This document shows, piece by piece, positions 11,182-23,300 of a DNA stretch of 64,000 bases. The stretch comes from Sceloporus undulatus. Its lineage: Eukaryota > Chordata > Lepidosauria > Squamata > Phrynosomatidae. Position 1 is the first letter of the stretch, and every line of letters starts with the position of its first letter. Position numbers and translations under genes: made by a program. The DNA lies in contig NC_056523.1 in NCBI RefSeq assembly GCF_019175285.1, forward strand, positions 185,256,180 to 185,320,179, in the 5' to 3' direction. The notes beneath the pieces were generated by a model. It was not told the DNA's origin. It did no database searches and was given only the letters and a program-made list of their open reading frames with translations.

Positions 11182-11659
11182 TACAGTCGTCCCTCCTAAT
11201 TCGCGAACTTGGAATTCACAAATCTGATTATTCACGAGGTCTCTCCTGACCCCTCAAATGCCTAGAAGAGTTGATCGAGGCATCAGAGGTGTCAGGAAAG
11301 AGCTCCAGCATCTCCTTCTACCTACTCTGCCATACTTGAATCACCTGATCCAGGCATAGCCAGGGTGGAGAAAGACCTCTGCGGGTCCCCTCCGGACCCT
11401 TGTCATGCTTGGATTGGGTGATTCGGGCATGGCAGGGGGGAGAAAGACCAAGAATGATCCAAACATGGCAGAGGTCCAGAGGAGACCCACAGGGGTCTTT
11501 CTCCCCGCTGCCATGCCTAGATCGGGTGATCTAGGCATGGCAAGAGTCCGGAGGGGACTGACACAGGCCATTGTGTGGAGGGAGGGGTTATTTGCAATTT
11601 TTCCATATTTATGGGGGTCCTTCACCCCTAACCCCTGCGAATATGGAGGGACGACTATA
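11182..11659. mobile_element. nested Tigger-like MITE
   Basis: It begins 'tacagtcgtccctcc' and ends 'gaatatggagggacgacta', with TA borders. This is the terminal pattern of Tigger/MER2-type Mariner relatives. The interior repeats 'gatcgggtgatctaggcatg' in both orientations. Confidence 0.7.
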
Positions 11660-11944
11660 CACTCTTGTCTTTCATCAGAGAATGGTTTCTTTTTTGTATG
11701 GTACTTACATTGGCCAAAGAATTGGGGGTCAATCTTATGACTAAAATTTCTAGTTATACATGAGTACTTTATATGCAGTATATGGTATCAATGAGATGTC
11801 CCAGTCAACAATCTGCTGCATCTTGTACTTCATACAGTTTCCAAATGATCATCAAGGGCAGCCTGTTGCATTAGTCTAGTTGAGCAGTACTAGTACATGA
11901 ACTTTAGAAAAGGACATAGTTAATGGATCAGCTGGTGCTGGCTT

Positions 11945-12125
11945 TCAGTACTCTGTTCATGATAGTTGATGTAGTGTGCTTTCAAGTAATTTCCAGCTAT
12001 TACAGTGTTTTCTGGGGCTGAGTGTGTGTGATTCACTAGGGTCATTCAGTGGGTTTCTATGGCCAAGCATGGACTTGAACCATGAGCTCTAGAGTCATAG
12101 TCCAATGCTCAAGCCACTGTACTGC
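11945..12125 (-). mobile_element. tRNA-derived SINE (Sauria type)
   Basis: The minus strand shows 'gactctagagctcatggttc' as a decayed B-box region and the BovB-like tail near 11970. No intact tail repeat is left. Confidence 0.6.
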
Positions 12126-13189
12126 ACTTGTTCATTAATGATACAAAGGTGGCTCACAGCGCACATAGTTCTCTTTCTGGACAGGGTGCTGAGGTCTATT
12201 CTTTAGTCCTTCGCACGCCTCTAGCAGGTGTCAGTGTGAGCAAGGGATGGAGGGAAGAGACAGATCAGACAATGAAAATACAGCTGCTTTGGGCTTCCTG
12301 GGGAAGGAAAATACACTATGATTTGAATACATCCTCATATTCCTCTCCCTCAAATCTGAGACCAGCTTCTGCTCCATCATCTTAATTGCCTCCCTGTCCC
12401 CATTGGTAAGCAACAGCACAGGGACACACACCCCTGGCATCTCACAGCTGCACAAGTGCGAGAGAGGGCATGGATGTGACCAGATAGAATGTTATACTAT
12501 GCCTGTTATGTGTCAGATCCTGACTTGAGCCACAGAGTCCACCTGAGCTTCTGGAGACAGGTGGATTTGGGAATAATTCCAAGCTCTGCCCCATCTTCCT
12601 TTGGGGTAAGGGTGCAAAACAGTCCAGGAAAAGTTCCTTACCCCACTATGCACAATTAAGAACTGCCAATCCATAGACCCTCTAATTTACTGGGATTGAT
12701 CTTCAGTTTACTGGCTCTCATCCAGCCCATTACACCATCTTGGCCCCAGACCAGCTGATTCTGACAACAAGGGAAAAGTAATGCTGAATGTCATCAGCAT
12801 TTTGGTGGCACTCAAAACTAATGACCTCATCCATCAGCTTCGTATGGATACAGGACAGCAGAGATTAAAATAGAATGAGTTAGAAAAGAACTCTGAAATG
12901 CCCCATAGCTTGGCAACTGTGGAACTAAATGGACATCCTCTAATACTACTGTCTCGTCATCAGCATCATCGTCTCTTACCTGCCTCTCCTTAATAATTGA
13001 GGCAAGGAACAACAGACCAACAAATACACAATAACAATTAAAAACACATCAGTTTAAAAGAACAAACGAGACATACATATTAACACAATCCTCATTTAAA
13101 ATTCATCATCATCATAAAACCAGATCTTTTGATAGATGTGGTGTTACCATAACACAGTGCCTCCTAGCATCATCCTTTAGAGCCTGTCA

Positions 13190-13300
13190 CATGTCTGTGG
13201 TCTCCCCAAACTGCAGATCCCAGGATTCCATAAGATGTAGCTATAGTAGCTAAAGTGGAATTATAGTGCTATAATTGTGCAATGTGAAAAGTCGCAGATA
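13190..13300. repeat. fold-back element family A, partial
   Basis: 'cagatcccaggattccataa' and 'agtggaattatagtgctata' are the right-arm phrases of family A. The left arm is reduced. The preceding 12.88-13.19 kb shows nothing recognisable. Confidence 0.5.
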
Positions 13301-13654
13301 GCTGAGGGTTTTGCTGCTGGTGTCTCTAAGACTTATCCCAATAGGCTCCTCACTTCCCAGAATAACATTGCTTAGCAAGAAAGTATGACCTTTTTGCCAA
13401 GTTCACTGCTGCATACTGCAACCTTTGATCATAGTTGTTTCATGTCCATTGTCATCTACTCTCTGGCATTTCGACTGGCCAAGAAATCACCTGCATGGAG
13501 CACATCCCTTAGCCTAAGGCAGGGATGGGGGCAAGTCTCTTCAGGTCATTAGACTGAATGTCCTAGCAGCCTTAGGAAGCAGTTTCAATGACAAGGAATG
13601 TTGAGTGTTGGAGCCCAATATCTTCTGGAGGGCAGCTTCCTTCCCACCTAATAA

Positions 13655-13835
13655 ATCACAGCTACTGTTGGGTTCTGAGTGTTGGACTATGACTCTGGAG
13701 ACCAGGGTTCGATTCCCAGCCCAGCCATAAAACCCATTGGGTGACCTTGAACAAGTTACACTCTCTCAGTCTCAGGGGAAGGCAAAGGCAAACCTCCTCT
13801 GAACAAATCTTGCCAAGAACACCCCAACAGCCTGC
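13655..13835 (+). mobile_element. tRNA-derived SINE (Sauria type), tail lost
   Basis: 'gttggactatgactctggag', 'accagggttcgattcccagc' (B box) and 'ttgccaagaacacc' follow in family order. The copy ends before the ACA tail. Confidence 0.7.
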
Positions 13836-14660
13836 ATTGCAACGCAGTGGAAAGTCTGGGCTGATTCTGTGGTTAGGGAAGAGGAGGACAAGAGAGTTAT
13901 GTGGCCACATAGACTCCCATGCCAACCCCAGCTACTCTGCTGTCCTTTGGTCTGATGGAAGCTGCTCCCATATCACCAGTTTTAAAGAAAGATTCAAATG
14001 CCAATTCAGTCAGCTCTTGCACATTGAATGGATGGAGTACAGTTTGTTATATATCTCAGTCAGCACTGTTCGGCCAACCATGGGGGATGTGCTCTGCAAC
14101 ATTGGCACATGAGAGACTGTCTCTCCTATTCATCTTCCCAAACTGCAAATTTTGCCACCTGAATAAGCTGTGAAGTAGGGGTGACTGCAACCTTTAAGAC
14201 TTTTTTTTAAAAAATCATCAAAATTCTAGCTCTATCTTATTTTAACTTGGTTGCAAGCCACCTTAGGTCCTGTGACAGGAGAAAGTCAGGATATGAAAGA
14301 AATACATGTCTCTTTCTTTCAGTAGTGGGCAAGCTGTGACCCTCCAAGGCCTTGTTAGATGGCAACTCCCTTGAGACCTAGCCACTATGGCTAATGGTGA
14401 ACTCCATCTACATGCGGAGAGCCACAAGTAAATCACTCCTGAGTTGTTAGCTGCCAGTTCACAGTGACAGTCCATAAAAAACAAATAAAATACAAAATTC
14501 CTAATGATGATGAAAGTTAAATTTTCAGTATGATCTCAATATCAGTTGAATAAAGTAATAAATAAATAAATAATAAAGTAAGCAGTATAATAAAGTTAGC
14601 ATGTATGGCCAGAGCAAAAGAAAACATAGTCAAAAGCCATGAAATTTTCAAACATTTGGT
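13836..14660. other. ARAF intron 1, nothing recognised
   Basis: No exon or named repeat is visible. Open frames up to 123 codons start inside the SINE and carry no conserved motif. Confidence 0.4.
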
Positions 14661-14667
14661 TTCCCCT

Positions 14668-14835
14668 TTATACAGTACCGTCTTCCCTTCCCTTACATGG
14701 ACCACCCCCCCATGTAAGGGGAAAATCGTGTATGCTCGCTCCCCATTGAAAATAATGTGTGCACCATTCATAACATTGTACCGTGGCTTCAATGTTTACA
14801 GTGGTGCGGGCTCACTATATGAACATGCGTAAAGA
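14668..14835. repeat. probable Tigger-like MITE remnant
   Basis: 'tacagtaccgtcttccc' at the left and 'tgcgtaaagaaaatagg' at the right, with the inner inverted pair 'cccttacatgg' and 'ccatgtaagggg', suggest a Mariner-type fold-back. The right end is decayed. Confidence 0.4.
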
Positions 14836-16095
14836 AAATAGGGAGCCACCAAAGGTGGGTATTTTCTGAAAGTTGGGTTGAACACTAGAGGTGTCCCTTG
14901 TTCATGCAATGCAGGTAAGAATTTAGGTCCATTCTCTTCCCAACTGCAGAGCTTATCCGAATATATTATCATTTTTGAAGATGTTCTCCAACATATATGT
15001 GTAGTTCTGCATGGGAAAAGAAGGACAGCCTGACGTTTGTAAGGACAAGTTGCAGTTGCTTAGTTGGGAGAAAGAAAAGTAGGCTGGATGGGCTTGTAGA
15101 TGCTGCATTACCTATTCATTAAGAAGGTGTGGAAATGCAACATATGTTGCTGAATGGCAATTCCCATCATCCCTAGCCACCATAATGAGTGCTATTACCC
15201 AGCAACATACATAAGGCACAGATTATCCAGACCTGAACAATAATATCAAGACCAAGAATTATTTGTCGATGAGACCTTTTCCTACTTGATATTTGCTGCC
15301 CAAGTTCCCAATTCTTGCATGTTACTATCGATAAAAAGTTTGTCTATTAAAATATTTCTATCCTGCACTATACAAGAGAATCTCAGAATGGTATACACAG
15401 ATACAATCGATTTAGAAAAATTTAAATTTAAAACAGGAATATTTTGAGCAGTCTATAAACATTCAGAGACACAGTCACATTAGTTTGGATCATTATGCCA
15501 TGAGTTGAAGTTGATGCAAAGGCACCTAACAACAGTGGCCTCTGGCAGACCTCAGTCCTCAGGCAGGCAGACTATCAAGATTCCAAGCCATTTGGATTTT
15601 GAACATCATTGCCCATACTCTGAATTCAGACTCCTGTTGAACACATTTCCAGTCTAAATTAATAATCAGATCACAGCAGTTTATACGCTGGTGACTTTCC
15701 AATTAGACTGATTTCCAAAGTCACCAGTGCATAAACTGCAGCAGTCCAAGCCATGTCATTCACCTGGACTGCCATTGACAGAAATGGATCCAGAAGCATC
15801 TCCAACCTACACACTTGCTCCTACAGGCAACCCAAACCAGTGTAGAGCAGGGCTATGTAGTCAGTACACCAAACCTTCAGTGCCTCTGTTTTTCTGTTGT
15901 CCGACTTAAGCTCCTTTATAAATGCAAATGTGTAATAATTAGTAATATCATGTTTCTTGTAACAAAATGGTAGCATAACACATTTTATCACATCACATGA
16001 ATCAACAAGTTACTTAGGTTGTTAGAAAATCGAATATACTTGTTTGATTAAAATTTCTGAACAAGAAGACTTTCCTAAATGCCTATGAAAGTAAA
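14836..16095. other. ARAF intron 1, nothing recognised
   Basis: No recognisable gene or element, apart from a weak 'gaattcccatcatccctagcc' fold-back phrase near 15160. Confidence 0.4.
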
Positions 16096-16099
16096 TATG

Positions 16100-16325
16100 C
16101 AACAAACTGTGTGCCTTCAAGTCACTTGTCAAGCTAAGGTAAACCCATGAATTTTCTAGGGTTTTCTTAGGCAATGAATAGCAAGTTCCTTCCTTTGAAT
16201 TGATACTCGACAGCACCTGGCATTCATTGGTGGCCTCCCATCCAAGTCCTAATCAGAGCTGACCCTGCTTAACTTCTACTATCAGGCAGGATTTGGTGCC
16301 TATAGGGTATTTAGACAACAAACTA
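16100..16325 (-). mobile_element. 5S rRNA-derived SINE, near full length
   Basis: The minus strand runs from the 5S portion ('agcagggtcagctctgatta', C box, 'gccaggtgctgtcg') through the 'cctaagaaaaccctag' body to the tail 'acttgaaggcacac'. It is the most complete 5S SINE in the window. Confidence 0.75.
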
Positions 16326-17009
16326 GACATTTAATATTGCAAGTTTTTGTTTTGTAGCTGGAGTCAGAGTCATCTTGACTTCATAGCCCTAATGTAGTTC
16401 ATTTACCTGGTTCCCAGTATAATAGTTTCCCTCCTTTCAATATCAGCCCTATTTTAGTGCTAAACATGAGATGCCACTCTGGATGAGCAGAAGGCGAGCT
16501 TTATCAATAGTCAACTTTGTTTTTTTTCTACCATCAGACTGACTGATTTTTTGTCCTGATCTTGAATGTGAGCTTCCGTGGCTGTTCTTTATATAGAAAG
16601 GCGGGATGTGACTTTCAGCCTTCCAACAAAATTAGAGAAGGGTCGCAGTGTGTCGGCAGCTGCCCCCATTCCTACATTTTAGTGTTAAGGGAGTCCATCT
16701 TAGCTTAATCATAGCAGCCACATCCCTCAATTCATGGCATTTTTCACAATTACCATTCCCAGTAGCAAACCTATCTCAGTGTTTCTATTTTAGTGCTGAC
16801 AAGGTAACAGTAGGATGCTATCGATACCCATGATTAATGGGCGCCTGAACGATGGCGGTGCTAATTTGTTTCTTTCAATAGAACAGCTTCTGGAGAATGT
16901 GCCTCCCACTCTAGTCTCTGGGATCTATTAGGGAACAGTTTGACAACAACCCATTACCCACACATTTTTCCCCTTGTTAAAGATGGCTGCTAGTGCTTTA
17001 GAATCAAAA

Positions 17010-17282
17010 TACAGTTGTCCCTCCATATTCGCTAGGGTTAGGGGAACAAGACCCCCGTGAATATGGAAAAACCGCAAATAACAAAAACACTGTTTTTACC
17101 TGAGAGGACACCTCTCTAGGAATCTCTAGGTCCTCCAGTGCAACTCTGTGGTCAAGTTAGTTAAAGTTGACCACAGAGTTGCACAGGAGGACCTCGACAG
17201 TCCTAGAGAGAACATATTAATGAAATCCCTGAATAATCAAATCCGCAAATATCAAAGCCGCAAATATGGAGGGATGACTGTA
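17010..17282. mobile_element. Tigger-like MITE
   Basis: The ends 'tacagttgtccctccatatt' and 'aatatggagggatgactgta' are near-perfect inverted repeats with TA borders. The centre holds a further inverted pair around 'gaccacagagttgca'. It has no coding capacity. Confidence 0.8.
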
Positions 17283-17459
17283 CAACCCAAAGCTAGGAAG
17301 TCTAAGAGAGGCTAACAATGGGGTGCTTGCAGAGGAGTTCCTGGCTACTGTCAACTCAGCAGAAAATAATGGTGATACTGGATTTTCTTTAGAGACCCCT
17401 GCGAACTCCAGATTCTATTCTACCACCAGTACCAGCAGTCCCAAGAACCAGTACAATGT

Positions 17460-17610
17460 AGTTGTTTAGGATTAGGATTCAGAGAGGCCAAGAGTTGATG
17501 CACAGCCATGGAAATCCACTAGATGCCCTTGGGCAAGTCACACTTTGCCTCAGAGGAAGGCAATGTCAAACCTCCTCTGATAAATCTTTCTGAGAAAACC
17601 CTCTAATGGG
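17460..17610 (+). mobile_element. tRNA-derived SINE fragment
   Basis: 'gggcaagtcacactttgcct' and 'aatctttctgagaaaaccct' are body phrases of the Sauria family. The head is degraded. Confidence 0.5.
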
Positions 17611-17699
17611 CTCTAATCTGTGGATGCTTGAGTCCCAGTATATACAGTGGCATAGTAAGTCAGGCCACTACATCCTAATTTGGCCCCAATAGGGACACA

Positions 17700-17852
17700 A
17701 GTGTTGTGTGTATGTGCCTTAAATTCATCTGTCAATTTATGGTAATCCCATGAATTTCATAGGGGTTTCTTAGGCAAGGAATACTAAAGAGGCAGTTTTG
17801 CCAGTTCCTTCCTCTGAAATATAGCCTGCTTAGCTTCCAAGATGAGGCCCTA
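17700..17852 (-). mobile_element. 5S-derived SINE cut by a Tigger-like element
   Basis: It has the tail and body as at 16.1 kb, but after 'gcttagcttccaagatgagg' the 5S part stops where 'ctatacagtgggtcc', a Tigger-type end, begins at about 17853. Confidence 0.6.
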
Positions 17853-18035
17853 TACAGTGGGTCCTTGGGATCCACTGCAGTTTGGTTCCAAGATGCCCTC
17901 ACGGATCCCAAAATCTGTGATACTTGAGTCCCATTATATACAATGGCATAATAAAATAGTATCCCTCATAGAAAATGGCAAAAGCAAGGTTTGCTTTTTG
18001 GAATTTATACTTTTCAAAAATATTTTCAAGCCACT
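17853..18035. mobile_element. Tigger/MER2-like MITE, left half
   Basis: 'tacagtgggtccttgggatcc', 'cacggatcccaaaatctgtg', 'gtcccattatatacaatggc' and 'aaggtttgctttttgga' follow the order of the complete copy at 33484-33669. The right end is missing. Confidence 0.7.
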
Positions 18036-18319
18036 CAGAAGCTGTTAGGGAGAGGGGAGCAGCAATGCTGATGGCTATCATTGGCCAACTTTGTGGCATT
18101 TTTCCCCATTTTCTCCTCACTTCACTAGTGGTATGTGATGGGTGGATGCATGGTTGGCAGTGAGAAGCTCCAGAGATCTCTGGCATCCTGCCTGCTCCAA
18201 GCCTCTGGGAATGAGAATCCATCATTCCATACACATAATTAATGTACTGTCAATCTGTGACATGCTCTTTTATGTTCCAGTGGCATGCTTGGGTGGAAAG
18301 TCACCTTCTCATTGAAAAT

Positions 18320-19250
18320 AATAGCTATAATGAATAATTATTGGCCAGTATCCAGGCTACCATTTTTTGGGCAAGGTATTGGAATGTGTGGTGGCTTCCC
18401 AGCTGCAGGGGTTTCTGAATGAAATAGATTTATCTGGATCCATTTCAATCTGGTTTTAGGCCTAGCTATGGAATGGAGACAGCCTTGGTTGCCTTGGTGA
18501 ATGACCTACGCAGGAAACTGGACAGGGGGAGTGTGTCCCTGTTAGTTCTGCTGGACTTCTCATTGGCTTTTGATACCACTGACCATGGTATCCTTCTGGG
18601 CCACCTCTCTGGGATGGGACTTGGAGATACTTGGAGAAACTGTTTTACAGTAGTTCTGTTCCTTCCTGGACAGGCAAACCCAGAAAGTGGACCTGGGAGA
18701 CTCCTGCTCAACCTGGCAATTGGCCTGTAGGGTTCCTCAGGGTTCTGTGTTGTCCCCTGTGCTATTTAACATATACATGAAACCACTCAGAAAGGTTGTC
18801 CAGAGTTTTGGGATGTGATTCCATCAATATGCAGATGACACCCAACTCTATTACTCCTTCCCACTCCCATCCAAGGAGTCTGTCCTGGTCCTAAACCAGT
18901 GTCTGCCATCAGTAATGAACTCGATGAAGGCAAACAAATTGAAACTTAATCCAGACTCCTGGTCAGTCGGAAGGCAGAGCAAGGAACAGGGATCCAGCCT
19001 GTGTAGATGGTGTTATATTCCCCCTGAAGATGCAGGTTTGCAATTTAAGGGTACTCTGGACTCAGCTTTGAACCTGGAGGCCCAGGTCTCTGCAGTAACC
19101 AGGAGTGCTTTTACACATTTAAAGCTTGTGTGCCAACCGCACCTGTTGGATATGCCTTCAGTGGTGCATGCCTTGGTTACATCCTTTGTATGTGCCCCCA
19201 TGTGCTTCTCATTAGCTGAGAATGCAATAAGAAAATATCCTCTGTCAGTT
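18320..19250 (+). mobile_element. L2-clade LINE, reverse-transcriptase fragment
   Basis: The plus strand encodes non-LTR reverse-transcriptase motifs of the L2 clade in several frames. They include 'GSVSLLVLLDFSLAFDTTDH' (18526-18585), then a GVPQGSVLSP-like stretch near 18730-18755 and a YADDTQLY-like stretch near 18827-18850, the catalytic A, B and C regions. The frame shifts several times, so the copy is dead. Both the 5' part and the endonuclease domain are absent. Confidence 0.8.
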
Positions 19251-19258
19251 TATTTCAC

Positions 19259-19400
19259 CTCCTCCTCCTCCTCCTCCTCATTATTATTATTAAGCTTTAT
19301 TTATATAGCGCAGTAAATTTACACAGCGCTGTATATACAGTCTTTTTAATTAGACGGTCCTTCAGACAGCAAGGTATAAACCAGCCGATGTCTCCCTCTG
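19259..19400. repeat. (CTC)n/(ATT)n microsatellite and L2 tail-like sequence
   Basis: 'cctcctcctcctcctcctca' runs into 'ttattattattattaagc' and then 'tttatatagcgcagtaaatt'. The last phrase is the inverse of the L2-like 3' end seen at 41.3-41.4 kb. Confidence 0.5.
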
Positions 19401-19734
19401 TCTTCCTCATTACTGTTAAATGGACTCTTTGCCAGCCCTGCCAGATACAGTATTCTCCGGATATTTTGGCCTATAGACACCATCAAATGCAGTTACATAA
19501 CCAGCGATCAAGGATAATGGGATCTGTAGGACAACGTGTTTGGAGAGTGCTGAGATGAATACACTTGCACAGACAGACTATATTGTTTTAAAATAAATTA
19601 CTCAACAAGGTATTAGAGATAATCACCTGCTATTAGTGAGGTGTTTTTCTAGGAGATTATGCCAGGCTTTCCTTGCAAATTGTGAGGAGCTAGAAATTTC
19701 CTTTTAGTTTTCAGGTAAAATCTAAGGCACTTTT

Positions 19735-19955
19735 ACACTATACAGTTATAGCATTCTGACTCCACTGTGATTGCTATGGTTGCATCCTGTGGAATCCTGG
19801 GATTTGTAATTTGGTCAGAAATACCAGTCGAGTTCCCTGACTGAGGATGCTAAAGGACCCTCACTCAACTATACATCCTAGCATTCCATAGGATGCAGTC
19901 AATAAAGTGGTATGATAGTGCTACAGTTGTGCAGTGTAGAAAAGACTAAAGTGCC
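19735..19955. repeat. palindromic fold-back element, family A
   Basis: 'acactatacagttatagcatt' is the left end and 'gatagtgctacagttgtgcag' the right end. The centre carries the paired 'cctgggatttgtaattt' and 'acatcctagcattcca'. Confidence 0.6.
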
Positions 19956-20104
19956 CAAGGTACCAATTTTTAAATCTTTTTGTTAGAGTTCAGATTCTAT
20001 CTTAGTATGAAAAATAAAAACTATGTGGGAACAGATGCAGCAATTTCTGTGGTAGCTGTAATCCTGTCTGTCTGATGAGTTGCTTTGCCTGTCTTTCCTT
20101 GCAG

Positions 20105-20337
20105 GCACTTGGATGAAGCGCAATCAGAATCCCTCTGGTTCTGTCACGAATGGCTTCACTGCCTCCTCTCCCAACTCTGGCCCTTCAACTGGGGACAGGA
20201 ATGAAAGCTTTCTGCCATTTGGGAATAGCCTGACAACAATGCTAGCCACTCGGAGGAAAAAGCTGGTCAGGAGGCCCATGGCCGACACACGAGGGGGGAC
20301 CATCAAAGTGGATCTCCCCAATCAACAAAGAACAGTG
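20105..20337 (+). CDS. ARAF: ARAF exon 2 (start codon, first part of RAS-binding domain)
   Basis: The acceptor is 'cttgcag|gcacttgg'; the first ATG lies at 20113 with a weak context (T at -3, A at +4). The exon encodes a Ser/Asn/Gly-rich leader, a basic cluster TRRKKLVRR, then [13 protein letters not shown], the start of the RAS-binding fold. Later in-frame ATGs are at 20239 and 20278; the latter has G at +4 and would give a leader nearer the short mammalian ARAF N-terminus. The donor is GTGAGT at 20338. Confidence 0.85.
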
Positions 20338-23300
20338 GTGAGTGAGTCATTCCGAGGGAGAAGGGAGTTGTCCCAAGGGTCTCGTGCAGGAGTCAGTCAG
20401 GACATGCTTGTAGCTCAGGCAAAGTTCCAGCCCAAATATCGTTGCACTTCTTGTCCATGAAGGTACAGTGGTCAGGCTGACTAGGGAGGACTAGTCCAAA
20501 GCCTTCTCTCACTGCTGGGCAAAAGGTCTTACACTACTTACAGTTCACCAGATAGGGCAGTTCTATGGAGAGCCAAATGATCCCACTTTGAGCCCAGATA
20601 GATCCTAACAGGAAGTGAATGGATGGAATTGAACCCAGAGCTAAATACTGTAGTTTTATCCATTTCCCAGTAGTGGCTCTTTCCCAGCATGAACAGACTA
20701 ATAGAGATGATGTGTTTGGTAGAAAAGAGCAGATATTAAAGCCAAGTAGAAGCTGTTACAAGAACAGGAACTGGGGGTGCATCTAAACTGTAGAAATTAT
20801 GCAGTTTGACACAGCCAACTGCCATGGCTCCGTCTTACAGAATGCTGGCATTTGTAGTTTTGTGTGGCACCAGCACTCAATGGAACCTAAAGACCTTGTC
20901 AAACTACAGATCCCAGGCTTCCATAGAGTGGAGCTACATCACTTAAAGTGGTTTCAAACTGCATTATTTCTGCAGTGTAGGTGCACCCTGGAAGGGCAGT
21001 TTGGCTGCTGCCTTGCCCACACAAATCTGCTTCCTCTCAGGTGACTGTCCGGCCAGGTACGACTGTCTACAGTTCCTTGGACAAGGCCCTGAAGGTGCGT
21101 GGCCTCAACCAGGACTGCTGCGTTGTCTACAGGAAAGCGGGCGATGGGTGAGTGTTGTCAGGGAGAAGGGCAGGGAGGGGTGCTGGGGACCATCAGGTGA
21201 GCTGGCTGTTTATCATCAGGTGAGAAGCAAATACTAAGGAGCAGCTCTACATCCTTGTCTTACTCTAAATTTTGCATTAGCGATAACCATATCTGGCTCC
21301 ATTTGGCAGATCTTGTGCTTCTAAGTAAAAATAGAAAAACCCAGAGTATCTCTTGCAGGCTTGAAGTCTGTCCACCTCCATGTTTTTCCATCCTCATGGA
21401 GGTCATCTTCTCAGTTTCGAGCTCATTCCACAAAGCTGTGGCCTAGAGCACACATGAAATTTCAATCCCAGTCAATTTAACAGCCTTTCCTTTTCTCACA
21501 GAGCCTGGCTGTAAATATTTTGAGGATCTTGTTCCTTGAGCTGTTGGAATATTTGTGAACATCCCATCTCATTTCAGCCAAGTACCAGGGACTTCCCCAT
21601 CTCAAGTATGATGGGGAAGGAGTTTGAGGGATCTTGACAAATGCAAAATGAAGAGAGAAAATACCCCCAGAACAAGACTAAAATGCAGAACTTACGTTGC
21701 CATCACCTGATGGAGAGTTTACTTGCTGCAGCAATTGGGACATGTTAAAGTATTTTGTGGCATGGGGTTGGAATTGTTTCCTGCAATCCCAGGGTCTGTA
21801 ACCTAACACTGATGATCAACTTGAAACTCATCAGTGTATAGGGAAATCTGGACTTGTGGAAGGGCTTCTCTTCCTCCTGTATGCATTGCTTTGAGACTGA
21901 ATATCAGCCATGGTGTTATTGTTGTCGTTAGAGCAAAGAAGTGTGGGTCTCCAGTGGTTAATGAGCTTTGGGTCTCACAGCTGAAGTAGCTTTCTTCACA
22001 TCGATCCTGTGTGCAGGCGGAAGACCATCACGGATTGGGAAACAGACCTGGTGAATCTGGAAGGAGCTGAGCTCTCTGTGGAAGTCCTGGAAAATGTACC
22101 GCTTACGATGCACAATTTTGTGAGTCACTTGACATCCTCCACTTGCATGATATCTATAGCCCCCAAGAAATAACATGAAATGGCAGTGAAAAACCATTGG
22201 CCCTACAAAAGCCAATTGGATTACCATTCCCATCTACCTTGACCATTGACCATGCTGATGGGAAAGCTGGAAGTTGGAATCAAACATCAGGAGATTCCAC
22301 ACCTCTGCTGTGTAAGCACATTTGCTTCTTCCCTCCTCTTCCAAAATAGCCCATGACAGGGATGGGTCAAATGTGGCCCATTGGCGACATACAGTTATGT
22401 AGACCCCCTCCTGAGATGGAAAAAAAAATGAAACTGGATGTGGACCTCTGGCCTTTTGTTTTCTGGTTTTTGCATTTCTGGACCTGGTGTGGTTTGTGAT
22501 AATTTCTAGGGTGAAAAATTGCCTCTGAATGGTTTCAAGTTACCCTTCCTTGGCCTACAGAAATATGCTGGTTCAATAAGGATGTCTGTGTATGCAACAA
22601 AATCAACTATAAAGCTGGTTTTAGTCAGCCTGGTGTAATGGTGTGAATGTTATACTAAGACTCTGGTAGATTAGAGTGCAAATCCCCACTGAGTCATGGA
22701 AACTCACTGTGTGACCTGGGGCAAGTCATACTTTCACAGCTTCAGAGGAAGGCAATGACAAACTCCCTCTGACTGAACAAATCTGGTCCAGAAAAACACA
22801 TGTTAGTTTTTTCTTAGGATAGCCACAAGTTGAACAACAACTCCTGCACCAAAAACCACATGATGGAGACCATACCTGTTAATCTTACTAATTTGTTTCT
22901 GTACACCTCCATCCTTATGCTCTCTGGATATGTTAGACTATAACTCCTATCATCCTTGGCTATTGGTCTTGTCCACCAGGACTCATGTAGGGTATATTAC
23001 ATAAATATGTCAGGAAGGCTCTCCATTAAGAAAGGCTACTACAGGTTATGTGTTTATACAGAGCTGGGTTATTTAGGAAAATAGTTATTTATGAGTTATA
23101 TAAAAGAGATGAAAAAAATGAAAGAAACATGGAAAGATGAACCCCAAATTCTAAAAAGCGACAATTAACAGAGGGCATCTTCTTGTTGAATTCTGAATCT
23201 AAGGAAAGCTGATCTGTCATGAGGGCTTGGGGGTAACTGAACTGTTGCCAATAGCTGTAGAGAGTGAGAATATTGGGAATTGTAGTCCAGCACCATCTAG

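Larger units (their letters stand above)
10739..11780. mobile_element. inverted-repeat DNA element carrying two insertions
   Basis: The ends are 'tactgcatatactcagctat' and 'gtactttatatgcagta', inverted copies with TA at the borders. The body reads 'ggttttggtgccaaaatta' and 'ccatggataagtcacc', matching a known non-autonomous Mariner/Tigger-type fold-back by memory. Two separate elements interrupt it, at 10786-11021 and 11182-11659. Confidence 0.6.
10470..12880 (-). mobile_element. old interspersed repeat split by later insertions
   Basis: Pieces at about 10470-10735, 11785-11930 and 12540-12880 look colinear parts of one old element: 'caccttgaattcaacctag', then 'atcatcaagggcagcctg', then 'ctcatccagcccattacacc' and 'tgaatgtcatcagca'. 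I recall these phrases in this order from a common reptile repeat but cannot name it, and the strand is uncertain. The gaps hold a fold-back DNA element and a SINE. Confidence 0.4.
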
